A model generated the notes under the pieces. That model saw only the letters and a list, made by a program, of their open reading frames with translations. It did no database searches and was not told where the DNA came from. From an uncultured Lachnospiraceae bacterium (GTDB lineage: Bacteria > Bacillota > Clostridia > Lachnospirales > Lachnospiraceae), in the NCBI GenBank assembly GCA_946549035.1, contig CAMNQH010000013.1, positions 1 through 64,000 of the forward strand: a stretch of DNA of 64,000 bases. The letters run 5' to 3'. Position numbers and translations under genes: made by a program. Positions within the stretch are counted from its first letter, which is position 1. The number at the start of each line of letters is the position of its first letter. Shown here one piece after another: positions 25,777 to 34,764 of this stretch.

Positions 25777-27323
25777 GACAATTCCCTTTCCCGGTATTCG
25801 GAAGGACTTAATCCCACGGCTTTCTTAAAGCTTTTACTAAAATAATTCCCGTCGGAATATCCTACTTTTTCGGAAATCTCCCCGATTTTATTTCTGGGGT
25901 CGGCTAACAGCAATTTGGCTTTTTCAATCCGGTATTCCGTAATATACTGATTCAATGTCTGTCCGGTTTCTGTTTTAAACAGAGTGCAAATATAGGAGCT
26001 GGACAGGTGCACATGTTCACTGATATCCTTAATAGACAGCCGGTCGTTGCTAAAATGCTTTCCAATGTAGTCCCGGATTAGGAAAACGGTAGAATTTTCC
26101 GAGGAAGGCCCTTCTAACAGTTGTTCAAATGCATAGAGCTTGTCCATGAGAAGGGAAAAAAGCTCCTGCAGGTTGCTGCATTTTGCCACAAGCTCCATGG
26201 GACTTTCTGTCTCTGCGACGCCTGGAGCAGCCGCCAGCTTTCGCTGGTAGACGGCGGCGCTTAGATTCAGCAGCAGCTTATAGTAGATATCTTTGGCCTG
26301 GTTTGCCAGCATGGCGTGATTGCAGGAAAGCTGTTCATAGAGCTGCAGGGCCAGGCTTTTGGCTCCGGGGATATCTTTTGCGGACAGAAGGGAGAAAAAT
26401 TGTTCTGGAAAACGTTCCGTGTCCGGAAGATCCTGCTTTTCCTGCTCCTGATGGGAAAGCAAAATGCTTCCGTAGGGGTGGAAAAAGGCGTTTTGGGCTA
26501 AAATAGCGGCGGAGTGATAAGATAAATATACTTTTTCCGGGCCGGTTACGGTTTTGCCTACTACAATATAGTATTGGCGGTAGGGATTTAATAGCAGCTT
26601 GATCTCATGGCAGAGCTTCTCCAGGGCATATTCGGAGGGGCGGGCGGCGCCATAAAGATGTAAAATCAGAAATTCTTCGTTTTTCAAAGTATGTATCTGG
26701 GCAAGTCCATGTTTTTCCACCAGGGCTTCCAACTGTTTCATCAGACAAGAAAGATCCGCTTCCATAAAATCTGACAGCTGTTTATTAAACTTCAGAATCA
26801 AGGTGGAGAAGCAGGTAGAGCTGTGGATGGACAGGGAGCCGCAGATATTCTGGGAAGCCTGAAGGGAAAAGCCGGGCTTGGTAAGACGCAGGGCCAGCCG
26901 GGAGGCTTCTTCTTTCTGAAACAATTCGTAGGTCTGGTACTGGCGGCGCTTTTCCGTAACGGAACAGGCCGCCTCCCGCACTGCTTCTTTGATTTCATTT
27001 TCGTCAATGGGTTTTTCCACATAGCGAACGGCTTTTAGCATAATGGCGGCTTTTAAATAGGCTTTGTCAGAATAACCGCTCATAAAGATAATCTGGCAGT
27101 CCGGGTTTTGCTGCTGAATGCGCCTGGACATTTCAATTCCGCTCATTTTGGGCATTCTTACGTCAGTAAGAATAATGTCTGGAATGGTTTTTTTCGCCAG
27201 GGCCAAGCCATTGGCTCCATCGTCCGCCAGCAGTACCTGAGAGACGCCGAGAGAGTTCCAGTCAATGCTGCGCATCAGCCCGTCCCGGGTCAGGGCTTCA
27301 TCGTCTACAATCAAAAGTTTCAT
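25773..27323 (-). CDS. YesN-type response regulator with AraC DNA-binding domain
   Basis: This 516-residue regulator begins with a receiver domain: acidic pair D7/D8, phosphorylated D54 in IILTDVRMPKM, T/S in MSGYSD and lysine in VEKPID. A middle linker of about 280 residues follows. It ends with an AraC-type helix-turn-helix pair (SIKDISEHVHLSSSYICTLF, then KIGEISEKVGYSDGNYFSKSF). It is the upstream partner of the YesM-like kinase and faces the ABC transporter operon across 231 bases, so that operon is the likely target. Confidence 0.92.
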   Translation of the reverse strand: MKLLIVDDEALTRDGLMRSIDWNSLGVSQVLLADDGANGLALAKKTIPDIILTDVRMPKMSGIEMSRRIQQQNPDCQIIFMSGYSDKAYLKAAIMLKAVRYVEKPIDENEIKEAVREAACSVTEKRRQYQTYELFQKEEASRLALRLTKPGFSLQASQNICGSLSIHSSTCFSTLILKFNKQLSDFMEADLSCLMKQLEALVEKHGLAQIHTLKNEEFLILHLYGAARPSEYALEKLCHEIKLLLNPYRQYYIVVGKTVTGPEKVYLSYHSAAILAQNAFFHPYGSILLSHQEQEKQDLPDTERFPEQFFSLLSAKDIPGAKSLALQLYEQLSCNHAMLANQAKDIYYKLLLNLSAAVYQRKLAAAPGVAETESPMELVAKCSNLQELFSLLMDKLYAFEQLLEGPSSENSTVFLIRDYIGKHFSNDRLSIKDISEHVHLSSSYICTLFKTETGQTLNQYITEYRIEKAKLLLADPRNKIGEISEKVGYSDGNYFSKSFKKAVGLSPSEYRERELS

Positions 27324-27493
27324 AAATATGGATTCCTTTTTCGTTTGCCATTTTTCACAAAATTCATCTTATTTATTATATCGAAACAGAAATAAATTAC
27401 AAGGAGGAGTGAAGAAATTTACCCGGAATGATAAAAAATTACCATAGGAATCAAAAAATTTCGGTGATAAGATGATATTGTAGAAAGCGAACG

Positions 27494-27531
27494 TGTACCA
27501 GGGCATTCATGCTTGTGTGTTCCTGTACCAG
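27494..27531. repeat. TGTACCAG direct repeat in the transporter leader
   Basis: TGTACCAG occurs at 27494-27501 and again at 27524-27531, 30 bases apart (about three helical turns), between the two-component and transporter genes. An AraC-type regulator often binds such repeats, but these lie close to the ribosome site, so the role is uncertain. Confidence 0.35.
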
Positions 27532-27554
27532 CGTGGCAAGAAAGGAGAATGAAA

Positions 27555-29057
27555 GTGTCTGAATATGTTCTGGAACTAAAAGGGATCACCAAGATTTTTC
27601 CCGGCGTAAAAGCGTTGGACGGCGTACACTTTCAGTTAAAAGCAGGAGAGATTCATGCATTGATGGGTGAGAACGGAGCGGGCAAATCCACTTTCATTAA
27701 AGTGATTACCGGCGTACATAAGGCGGAAGAGGGGGAAATGTTCCTGAATGGGAAAAAGGTGAATTTCAGAGGACCAAGGGACGCCCAGGAAGCCGGGATT
27801 GCGGCGATTTACCAGCATGTGACCGCCTATCCCCATTTGACAGTGGCCGAAAATATATTTATGGGACATGAGAAGGTTAAGCACGGCATCATCCAGTGGA
27901 AGGCTATGAATGAAGAAGCCAACGGGCTGCTTCGGGAACTTAACGCGGATTTTAACGCCACCGATGAGATGGGGGCGTTGAGCGTAGCCCAGCAGCAGAT
28001 GGTGGAAATTGCAAAGGCATTGTCCATGAAAGCCAGAATCATCATTATGGACGAGCCGACGGCGGCTTTGACCAAACGGGAATCTGAGGAGCTGTACCGG
28101 ATTGCGGAGAAACTAAGGGAGGAAGGAGCTTCCATTATTTTCATTTCCCACCGCTTTGAGGATATGTACCGTCTGGCAACCAGAGTTACGGTTTTTCGTG
28201 ATTCCAAGTACATAGGCACCTATGAGGTGGATCAGATTTCCAACGGGGATTTGATTACGGCCATGGTGGGGCGGGAGATTACGGATTTGTTCCCTAAGCC
28301 GGAGGTGAAGTTGGGAAAAGAAGTACTGCGGGTGGAAAACTTAAGCAGGCAGGGTTATTTTAAGAATGTATCTTTTTCTGTAAAAAGCGGGGAGATTTTG
28401 GGCCTTACCGGCTTGGTAGGAGCCGGGCGCACCGAGGTGGTGCAGACGATTTTCGGAGCGGAACGATATGATTCCGGAAAGATTTTCGTGGAGGAGAAAG
28501 AAGTTCGGATTCGAAAGGTTCAAGACGCCTTAAGGCTGGGAATCGGGCTTTTGACAGAGGACAGACAGCACCAGGGATTGATTTTGGATTGGGGAATCGG
28601 CAGAAATATTACTCTCTCAGAGATTGAAAAATACGGCAGCAAAATTTTTACCAATGAAAAAGCAGAACGTGAAGCGGCCAAAAAGCTGGCGGAAGAGGTG
28701 GATACCAAGGCGGTAACAATTTTTGATAAAGCCAGTTCTCTTTCGGGAGGGAACCAGCAGAAGGTAGTGGTGGCGAAAATCCTGGCTTCTGATTTGAAGG
28801 TATTGATTATGGACGAACCCACCAAAGGCGTAGACGTAGGGGCGAAAGCGGAGATTTATGCCATTATGGGTGAATTGGCCAAAAAGGGCTACGCCATCAT
28901 TATGATTTCTTCGGAAATGCCGGAAATCCTGGGAATGAGCGACCGAATTACCGTCATGTGCGAGGGCAGGGTAACCGGGGAATTGAAGCGAGGGGAAGCT
29001 ACCCAGGAGGAAATCCTGAAACTGGCTATGGCCAAATCTTTGAAGGCGGCGCAGTAG
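27555..29057 (+). CDS. rhaT: Sugar ABC transporter ATPase, RhaT/RbsA type (double cassette)
   Basis: The 501-residue protein has two ATP-binding cassettes, as in the ribose/rhamnose/galactose (CUT2) family. The first has Walker A GENGAGKST (38-46) and Walker B IIIMDEPTAALT. The second has a degenerate Walker A GLVGAGRTE, the signature LSGGNQQKVVVAK, and Walker B VLIMDEPTKGVDVG. The GTG at 27555 is preferred because AAAGGAG ends 7 bases before it; an ATG at 27549 would be too close. It is the first gene of a four-gene operon with two permeases and a binding protein. The rhamnose assignment rests on the RhaS-like binding protein and nearby rhaM. Confidence 0.88.
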   Translation: MSEYVLELKGITKIFPGVKALDGVHFQLKAGEIHALMGENGAGKSTFIKVITGVHKAEEGEMFLNGKKVNFRGPRDAQEAGIAAIYQHVTAYPHLTVAENIFMGHEKVKHGIIQWKAMNEEANGLLRELNADFNATDEMGALSVAQQQMVEIAKALSMKARIIIMDEPTAALTKRESEELYRIAEKLREEGASIIFISHRFEDMYRLATRVTVFRDSKYIGTYEVDQISNGDLITAMVGREITDLFPKPEVKLGKEVLRVENLSRQGYFKNVSFSVKSGEILGLTGLVGAGRTEVVQTIFGAERYDSGKIFVEEKEVRIRKVQDALRLGIGLLTEDRQHQGLILDWGIGRNITLSEIEKYGSKIFTNEKAEREAAKKLAEEVDTKAVTIFDKASSLSGGNQQKVVVAKILASDLKVLIMDEPTKGVDVGAKAEIYAIMGELAKKGYAIIMISSEMPEILGMSDRITVMCEGRVTGELKRGEATQEEILKLAMAKSLKAAQ

Positions 29058-29069
29058 GGAGGGTGGACT

Positions 29070-30071
29070 ATGAAAAAGAAATTCAATTTAAAAAGCATCA
29101 CCAGTTCCCGTGAAACGAGTTTGGTGATTGTCTTAGTATTGTTATGTGGTTTTGTACAGTTTCGAAACAGCGCGTTTCTGACGCCTGGCATGATAGAGAA
29201 TCTGTTTAAAAATTATGCGGTGACGATGATTATGGCCCTGGGCATGATGTGTGTGCTCTTAATCGGGGGCATTGATATTGCCGTAGGCTCCACACTGGGC
29301 TTTTCCGGAATGTGCGCCTCCTTGTTTTTACGAGATCATACCCAGATGCCTGCGATTGTTATATTTTTGATTTCCATTGCCATCGGGACGATTTGCGGCG
29401 CCTTAATCGGCCTTGTAATTTCTTACGGAAAGGTTCCTCCGATTATTGCAACTCTGGGGGGAATGTATGTGTTCCGGGGACTGGCCTATTTGGTGGCGAA
29501 GAATGAATGGGTTTCGGCTTACCAGTTTACGGACGGCTATAAGGATTTTGCCCAGTCAAAATATTTAGGCTTTGGACTGGTGAATAACCTGATTATCATT
29601 ACCATATTGATTTATATTTTATTCTTTATTTTCTTTAAATGGACGACGCTGGGGAGAAAGATTTACGCCGTGGGAAGCAACGCCGAGGCGGCGGAGGTCA
29701 GCGGAATTAAGATACATAGAATTAAAATTATGTGCTACGCTATTTTGGGATTTCTGACAGGCTTGTGCGGGGCCATTTATACTTCTTTATATGCATCGGC
29801 CCAGGGAGATATGGGAACCGGGCTGGAAATGGATGTGATTGCAGCCTGCGTCGTAGGCGGGGTAAGTCTAAACGGCGGGCGCGGAAGCGTAGCAGGGGTA
29901 TTTTTAGGAGCCTTAACCATGGCGATTGTGGGAAGGGCGCTGCCCTTGATTGGCGTGTCCCAGTTCTGGCAGACCGCGATTAAAGGATTGATTATCATTG
30001 TAGCCGTCATACTGAACGTATTGGCCCAGCGGGCGATAGACAAAAATAACTTAAAGGGGAGGGAGATGTAA
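29070..30071 (+). CDS. Sugar ABC transporter permease 1, CUT2 type
   Basis: The 333-residue membrane protein has 8-10 hydrophobic helices and CUT2 permease landmarks: MCVLLIGGIDIAVGSTLGFSG near 55-75 and the cytoplasmic loop GRKIYAVGSNAEAAEVSGI near 196-214, which docks to the ATPase. It is followed 2 bases later by a second, different permease. A pair of permeases rather than one repeated subunit is typical of rhamnose (RhaP/RhaQ) and AI-2 (LsrC/LsrD) systems. Confidence 0.9.
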   Translation: MKKKFNLKSITSSRETSLVIVLVLLCGFVQFRNSAFLTPGMIENLFKNYAVTMIMALGMMCVLLIGGIDIAVGSTLGFSGMCASLFLRDHTQMPAIVIFLISIAIGTICGALIGLVISYGKVPPIIATLGGMYVFRGLAYLVAKNEWVSAYQFTDGYKDFAQSKYLGFGLVNNLIIITILIYILFFIFFKWTTLGRKIYAVGSNAEAAEVSGIKIHRIKIMCYAILGFLTGLCGAIYTSLYASAQGDMGTGLEMDVIAACVVGGVSLNGGRGSVAGVFLGALTMAIVGRALPLIGVSQFWQTAIKGLIIIVAVILNVLAQRAIDKNNLKGREM

Positions 30072-30073
30072 GG

Positions 30074-31087
30074 ATGGCAACGAAATCTGGAAGAGTTATC
30101 AGCGCGGAGAAGCCTTTTCGCTGGAAACAGGCGCTGCTGAAATGGGAAGTGTTCCTGGTAATTATTTTTATTGCAGTAAATATTATGAATGCTTGTATCT
30201 CTCCTTATTATATGAGCGTCAACGGATTGTTTACAGCAACCTCATCTTTTTTGGAAAAGTCGTTTATTGTGCTGCCTATGGCCTATGTGTTATTGTTAGG
30301 CGAGATTGATATTTCCGTGGGGGCCACGGTGGCATTGTCCGCCTGTATGCTGGGGATCAGCTTCAACGCAGGAATGCCCATGGGAGCGGCGGTTTTGATT
30401 TGTCTGCTTACCGGTTCTCTCTGCGGGGCGTTAAACGGTTTGATTTTGACAAAATTTCAAGAGCTTGCGCCGATGATTGTGACATTGGGAACCCAGATTC
30501 TGTTTCGAGGGATTGCGGAAATTCTGTTGACGGATCAGGCCACCGGCGGGTTCACCAAAGTGGCATGGTTTAAGAATCTCTACTGGGGAAAGGTGGGCCC
30601 GGTACCCATTATGTTTCTTATTTTTGCGGTTTGTGCGGCAGTGTTTGGAGTAATCATGCATTGTACCACCTTTGGCCGCCGGATGTACGCCATTGGCAGC
30701 AATCCTCTGGCAGCCAAATATTCCGGTATTCATGTGCAAAAGATTCGTTTTATTATTTATACCATTACCGGAACTTTTTCCGCAGTGACAGCTATCTTTT
30801 TGGCCTCCGGCATGGGAAGCGCCAGAAGCAATATTGCCTCAGGCTATGAATTGGAAGCCATTTCCATGGCGGTGCTGGGGGGAATTTTAACGGACGGGGG
30901 CAAAGGAAATTTCCCCGGAGCGATCCTTGCTATTTTTATCCTGGGTTTTCTCAGGTATGGCCTTGGGCTGGTAAACGTAGCGTCCCAATTAATGATGGTG
31001 ATTATCGGATTACTGCTGATTGTGGTTGTTATGGTCCCCAACTTGAATCTGGGAAGAATTTTTAAGAAAAAAGAAACAAAGGCATAA
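30074..31087 (+). CDS. Sugar ABC transporter permease 2, CUT2 type
   Basis: This 337-residue permease is a paralogue of its upstream neighbour with the same topology. Landmarks are YVLLLGEIDISVGATVALSA near 75-95 and GRRMYAIGSNPLAAKYSGIH near 202-221. It starts 2 bases after the first permease with GGAGG-type SD inside that gene's end. Together they would form the heterodimeric channel of the sugar importer. Confidence 0.9.
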   Translation: MATKSGRVISAEKPFRWKQALLKWEVFLVIIFIAVNIMNACISPYYMSVNGLFTATSSFLEKSFIVLPMAYVLLLGEIDISVGATVALSACMLGISFNAGMPMGAAVLICLLTGSLCGALNGLILTKFQELAPMIVTLGTQILFRGIAEILLTDQATGGFTKVAWFKNLYWGKVGPVPIMFLIFAVCAAVFGVIMHCTTFGRRMYAIGSNPLAAKYSGIHVQKIRFIIYTITGTFSAVTAIFLASGMGSARSNIASGYELEAISMAVLGGILTDGGKGNFPGAILAIFILGFLRYGLGLVNVASQLMMVIIGLLLIVVVMVPNLNLGRIFKKKETKA

Positions 31088-31133
31088 ACGTTTCAGCGTT
31101 ATGTATAAATTATTTTTATGGGAGGTAAGAAAC

Positions 31134-32291
31134 ATGAAGAAAAAACTCTTAAGCGCAATCCTTTGTGCAGCAATGCTGGCAAGCGTTTTGGCAGGATGCG
31201 GCGGTAACGGCGGTTCAGGTTCTTCCACTGGCGGGGACGCCAATGCGCCGGCGGCAGATGAAGGGGAAGCAAATGCAGGCGACGATGCATCATCTCCTTC
31301 TGATGCAGGAGATGATGCAGAGGCTTCTTCCGATGGGAAAGAATCTTCCGGCGGGGATGCGTCTTACGCGATCCTTGTAAAGAGCGCAGGAAATCCTTAC
31401 AATAAGAAAATGATTGAAGGATTCCAGGAAGTTATGGACGCACAGGGAGCAACTTGTGTGGTAAAAGAGCCGGAAGAGGCTTCCGCAGAAGCACAGATTA
31501 AGATGATTAACGAATTGGTTGCTCAGGGGATCAGTTCCATCGCCATTGCAGGAAACGATGCAGACGCTCTCCAGCCGGCGTTGGAAGAAGCTATGAATCA
31601 GGGCATTAAGGTGTGCTGCATGGATTCTGCCGTAAATGCAGACAGCCGCCAGTTGTTTGTAAATCAGGCCGGTATTGAGATTATCGGCGAGACCTTGATG
31701 GAAGCCGTATACGATATTACCGGAGGAGAAGGCCAGTGGGCAATCCTTTCTGCAACCAGCCAGGCAACCAATCAGAATGCATGGATTGACGCCATGAAGC
31801 AGGTAATGGAAGATGAGAAGTATGCAGGACTGGAATTGGTAGAAGTAGCTTATGGCGATGATGAATATCAGAAGTCTGTAGACCAGACCCAGGCGTTATT
31901 GACCAATTATCCGGATTTGAAGGTAATTTGCGCGCCCACTACCGTAGGGATTATGGCGGCGGCAAAGGTGCTTCAGGATGAGAGCTCTTCCGTAAAGCTT
32001 ACCGGTCTTGGCCTGCCCTCTGAAATGGCGGACTACATCGGTGCGGACGATACCCATTCCTGCCCCTATATGTATCTGTGGAATCCCATTGATATCGGAC
32101 GTTTGACTGCATATGTATCTCTGGCTCTGGTTGACGGAAGCATTACAGGGGCCTCCGGAGAGACCTTTACCGCGGGGGATCTGGGAGAATATACGATTTC
32201 AGAAGCAGCCGACGGCGGAACAGAGGTAGTATTAGGACCTCCCTTTGCATTCACACCGGACAATATTGAAGAGTGGAAGAATGTATATTAA
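31134..32291 (+). CDS. rhaS: Sugar-binding lipoprotein, RhaS type
   Basis: The 385-residue lipoprotein has a signal ending ASVLAGC (C22), a Gly/Ser/Ala/Asp-rich linker to about residue 80, and a type I periplasmic-binding fold. Phrases such as APTTVGIMAAAKVLQDE, LTGLGLPSEM and YLWNPIDIGR are characteristic of rhamnose-binding RhaS proteins. It captures the sugar at the cell surface for the two permeases. GGGAGG lies 8 bases before the ATG at 31134, which is clearly the start. Autoinducer-2 binding (LsrB-like) is the main alternative, but no lsr genes are near. Confidence 0.88.
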   Translation: MKKKLLSAILCAAMLASVLAGCGGNGGSGSSTGGDANAPAADEGEANAGDDASSPSDAGDDAEASSDGKESSGGDASYAILVKSAGNPYNKKMIEGFQEVMDAQGATCVVKEPEEASAEAQIKMINELVAQGISSIAIAGNDADALQPALEEAMNQGIKVCCMDSAVNADSRQLFVNQAGIEIIGETLMEAVYDITGGEGQWAILSATSQATNQNAWIDAMKQVMEDEKYAGLELVEVAYGDDEYQKSVDQTQALLTNYPDLKVICAPTTVGIMAAAKVLQDESSSVKLTGLGLPSEMADYIGADDTHSCPYMYLWNPIDIGRLTAYVSLALVDGSITGASGETFTAGDLGEYTISEAADGGTEVVLGPPFAFTPDNIEEWKNVY

Positions 32292-32381
32292 GAGTGAACA
32301 GAACAAGTAGTGAGTTTAGATCAGCTTGAGGTTTGCCCGGGAGTATGGAGAGAATTGACGGCAACATAAAAGATATTGACT

Positions 32382-32408
32382 GGGGCGCCTTTTTGAGAAG
32401 GGCGCCCC
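32382..32408. other. GC-rich hairpin after the rhamnose transporter operon
   Basis: GGGGCGCC (32382-32389) and GGCGCCCC (32401-32408) form an 8-base perfect stem with an 11-base loop containing TTTTT. It is followed by AAAA, not a T run, so it is not a classical terminator on either strand, though it probably ends or protects the transcript. Nothing else is seen between 32292 and 32476. Confidence 0.5.
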
Positions 32409-32476
32409 AAAACGTTTGGAAGTATGTGCCTGCTATCAGGTATCTAATATATGGCGTGTGACACTAGGGCGAGAGA

Positions 32477-32890
32477 TTATTGTTTGCCGGACGAAGGTAT
32501 CTGCAGATACTCCATCAAGGCAGTTTCCAAAAGCCGGGAATAGTTTACCTTTTGTTCTTCTGCAATCCTTTTTAGCCATGCCGGGAGAGTGATGTTTGTC
32601 TTGATGCGTTCATTATCTTTTTTCATGCGGAATAAATCAGGATGGATTGTAACGGGCATTACAATATTTCCCTCTGTATCTTCTTTAGAAAGGTTTACGG
32701 ATGGGGTGGGAATTTCCTCATTGTCACATTCCATACTGTAAACATGAAGGCTTGCGGCTTCTGCCGCCATGTGTGCAGCTTCTTCCAGATTATTTCCGAC
32801 AGTGATACATCCAGGTAAATCAGGGAAGTAGATACTATATGAGCCGTTTGTTGATGGTTCAAGGACGGCAAGATAAGTTAAATTTTGCAT
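32477..32890 (-). CDS. hicB: HicB-type antitoxin
   Basis: This 137-residue protein has a HicB partial-RNase-H fold at the N-terminus (YLAVLEPSTNGSYSIYFPDLPGC, ITVGNNLEEAAHMAAEA). A C-terminal ribbon-helix-helix segment (RIKTNITLPAWLKRIAEEQ) can bind DNA and autoregulate. It neutralises the HicA ribonuclease. The order hicA then hicB on the minus strand is the common one. The gap of 70 bases between them is larger than usual, and hicB has its own GAGGAG-like site. Confidence 0.9.
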   Translation of the reverse strand: MQNLTYLAVLEPSTNGSYSIYFPDLPGCITVGNNLEEAAHMAAEAASLHVYSMECDNEEIPTPSVNLSKEDTEGNIVMPVTIHPDLFRMKKDNERIKTNITLPAWLKRIAEEQKVNYSRLLETALMEYLQIPSSGKQ

Positions 32891-32960
32891 AGATTACGCT
32901 CCTCGTACAATAGTTTACATATCAGAAAATTGTTTCCTATGAGAACCGCAGACAGTAGGG

Positions 32961-33143
32961 TTATTTAAGTCCTGCCTGCTTATAGATGCTGTTTAGAGTA
33001 CCTGGTTTCAAGTCCCCGTTGTGGTTTGGTACTGTGACTTTTCCGGGCTTTGTTGGGTGCTTTAGGCTTATGTGGGAGCCTTCCTGATTGGTGGTGTACC
33101 ATCCATCTTTGCGAAGCACCTTTAGTATTTCCCGAACTGTCAT
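32961..33143 (-). CDS. hicA: HicA-type mRNA interferase toxin
   Basis: HicA (60 residues) is a small double-stranded-RNA-binding-fold ribonuclease that cleaves mRNA when HicB is lost. The catalytic histidine is H24 in EGSHISL, and the C-terminal GTLNSIYKQAGL is the usual family ending. AAGGAGG precedes the ATG. The toxin looks intact and the pair is driven by a strong promoter with an overlapping inverted repeat. Confidence 0.92.
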   Translation of the reverse strand: MTVREILKVLRKDGWYTTNQEGSHISLKHPTKPGKVTVPNHNGDLKPGTLNSIYKQAGLK

Positions 33144-33166
33144 ATTGTGTCCTCCTTATAGTATGT

Positions 33167-33195
33167 ATTATACGCCTTTTTTGTGCGTATATCAA
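33167..33195 (-). promoter_or_regulatory. hicAB promoter with overlapping operator
   Basis: On the minus strand TTGATA (33190-33195), 17 bases, TATAAT (33167-33172). A perfect 7-base inverted repeat, TATACGC (33169-33175) and GCGTATA (33185-33191), overlaps both boxes. This is the expected place for HicB autorepression. Confidence 0.75.
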
Positions 33196-33249
33196 TAGCT
33201 TTCACGTATATTATATATGTGGGATTAAAAGAAAGAAACATCAAAAAAC

Positions 33250-33702
33250 TCACTTATGCAGATACATTCTTGACAATTCAGGTTCCCCTTCCCCTTGTAC
33301 CATGCATAAAAATTCCCAGCCATAGCGTTCATAAAAAGAGGTATGGTCTGTTACAAGGTACAAAGTAGCAATCCCCTTATCTTTCATATCGGTACAAACA
33401 TAATTTAATAATGCGCCGGCCACTCCACGGCATCTTTTGTCTTGCTCGGTATATACGGCGCAAACATTCGGCGCAAGGTCTTTTCTGTTATGAAAATCGT
33501 TTTCGATTACCCCCAGTCCTCCAATGATCCGGTGACGTTCCATCGCCACATACCATTGAGGAACCGCTTTTTTTTCGGTCAAGCACTCTGCCATGCTTTC
33601 TGCGTAGGCTTCTAAGGGAATTCCCCATTTTTCATGAAACCATTGGGCAGCTGCTTCTTTTAATTCAGGCTTGTCTATCAGTCTTATGATTTCAAAATTC
33701 AT
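33250..33702 (-). CDS. GNAT family N-acetyltransferase
   Basis: The 150-residue protein has the GNAT layout. A substrate-facing N-terminal half contains IIGGLGVIENDF. The acetyl-CoA loop CRGVAGALLNYVC carries a slightly altered Q/RxxGxG/A pattern. It ends with the typical YERYGWEFL strand-turn. The substrate is unknown. The start at 33702 follows AGGGAGG; a longer frame upstream lacks a ribosome site and would add unrelated residues. It is monocistronic, lying between hicAB and cbiK. Confidence 0.88.
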   Translation of the reverse strand: MNFEIIRLIDKPELKEAAAQWFHEKWGIPLEAYAESMAECLTEKKAVPQWYVAMERHRIIGGLGVIENDFHNRKDLAPNVCAVYTEQDKRCRGVAGALLNYVCTDMKDKGIATLYLVTDHTSFYERYGWEFLCMVQGEGEPELSRMYLHK

Positions 33703-33868
33703 TTTAATAATTACCTCCCTCTTGCGGTAAAATTCTGCATTTATCCTATCACAAAAGAGACGGCAGGACAAGAAAAGAGAAGCTGTAAAAAGGTTATCTG
33801 GAAAAATAGCCATAAACGTGATAGGATAGAAGAAAAGTAACCAAGGACATGACAGGAGGGCAACACAT

Positions 33869-34690
33869 TTGGAAGATAAAAAGCAGTTTGATAAAATTCG
33901 AGAACAAGAAATATTAGCAGTCAGTTTCGGAACCAGTTATGTAGAAAATTGCCGGCGCACCATCGGGGCTATTGAATGCGCCCTTGGAGAATCCTTTCCT
34001 GATTGGACCCTTTCTCGGGCGTTTACCAGCCAAAGGATCATCAATCATATAAAAAAAAGAGACGGCGTCTCCATTGACAATATGGAGGAGGCATTTCAAA
34101 GGGCAAAAGAAAACGGTGTAAAAAGGCTGGTCATTCAGCCTACCTTAATCATGGACGGAATAGAGTATGAAAAGATTCTAAAAGAGGTAGAAGCCCATCG
34201 GTTGGACTTTCCAGAACTGGCCCTTGGAAAACCCCTGCTTTCAGAGGAAGAAGACTTTCACTGCCTGGCTCAGATTCTCACAGAAGAGACAAAAGAATAC
34301 GAAGATGGAAACACCGCTTTCTGCTTTATGGGCCATGGAACCCAGGTCCAGGCAAATCAGATATACGAAAGACTTCAAAAGAAGCTCTGGGAGATGGGAT
34401 ACCACAACTACTTTATTGGCACAGTAGAAGCAGAACCAGATTTACCAGAACTTCTGGAAAAAGTAAAAGCAGGAACCTACTTAAGAGTAGTACTGATGCC
34501 CTTAATGATCGTCGCCGGAGATCATGCTGCAAATGACATGGCCGGAGAAAAAGATTCCTGGAAGACAGCATTCGAATCCCAAGACTACGAAGTGATCTGC
34601 CTGATGCGGGGCCTGGGAGAACTCCCCAAAGTCCATCAAATGTTCATCCGCCACGGAAAAGAAGCCATAAAAATCCGCAATAATATCTAA
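33869..34690 (+). CDS. cbiK: Sirohydrochlorin cobaltochelatase, CbiK type
   Basis: The 273-residue enzyme inserts cobalt into sirohydrochlorin in the anaerobic route to vitamin B12. The metal-binding residues known from CbiK can be placed as H156 (FMGHGTQ), E187 (GTVEAEP) and H219 (VAGDHAANDM), with the expected spacing. AVSFGTSYVENCRRT is the N-terminal signature. The start is TTG at 33869 with AGGAGGG 8 bases upstream. There is no signal peptide. No other cobalamin genes or B12 riboswitch lie beside it, so it is an isolated copy; a secondary role with nickel or iron is possible. Confidence 0.92.
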   Translation: MEDKKQFDKIREQEILAVSFGTSYVENCRRTIGAIECALGESFPDWTLSRAFTSQRIINHIKKRDGVSIDNMEEAFQRAKENGVKRLVIQPTLIMDGIEYEKILKEVEAHRLDFPELALGKPLLSEEEDFHCLAQILTEETKEYEDGNTAFCFMGHGTQVQANQIYERLQKKLWEMGYHNYFIGTVEAEPDLPELLEKVKAGTYLRVVLMPLMIVAGDHAANDMAGEKDSWKTAFESQDYEVICLMRGLGELPKVHQMFIRHGKEAIKIRNNI

Positions 34691-34764
34691 TAAAGAGACT
34701 TCTATTGTCATTCTTACTATCTACATTTAGCTCTAAAACCACAGAGGAAGTATTTCGATCCCCA

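Noticed and set aside
27403-27446. A possible short leader peptide, GTG AAG AAA ... ending TAG, after AAGGAGG.
   Set aside because: The ribosome site is only one or two bases from the GTG, too close for initiation, and no regulatory hairpin follows.
32382-32408. GC-rich hairpin as a rho-independent terminator.
   Set aside because: The stem is perfect, but it is followed by AAAA on the plus strand and no T run on either strand, so it was listed only as a hairpin.
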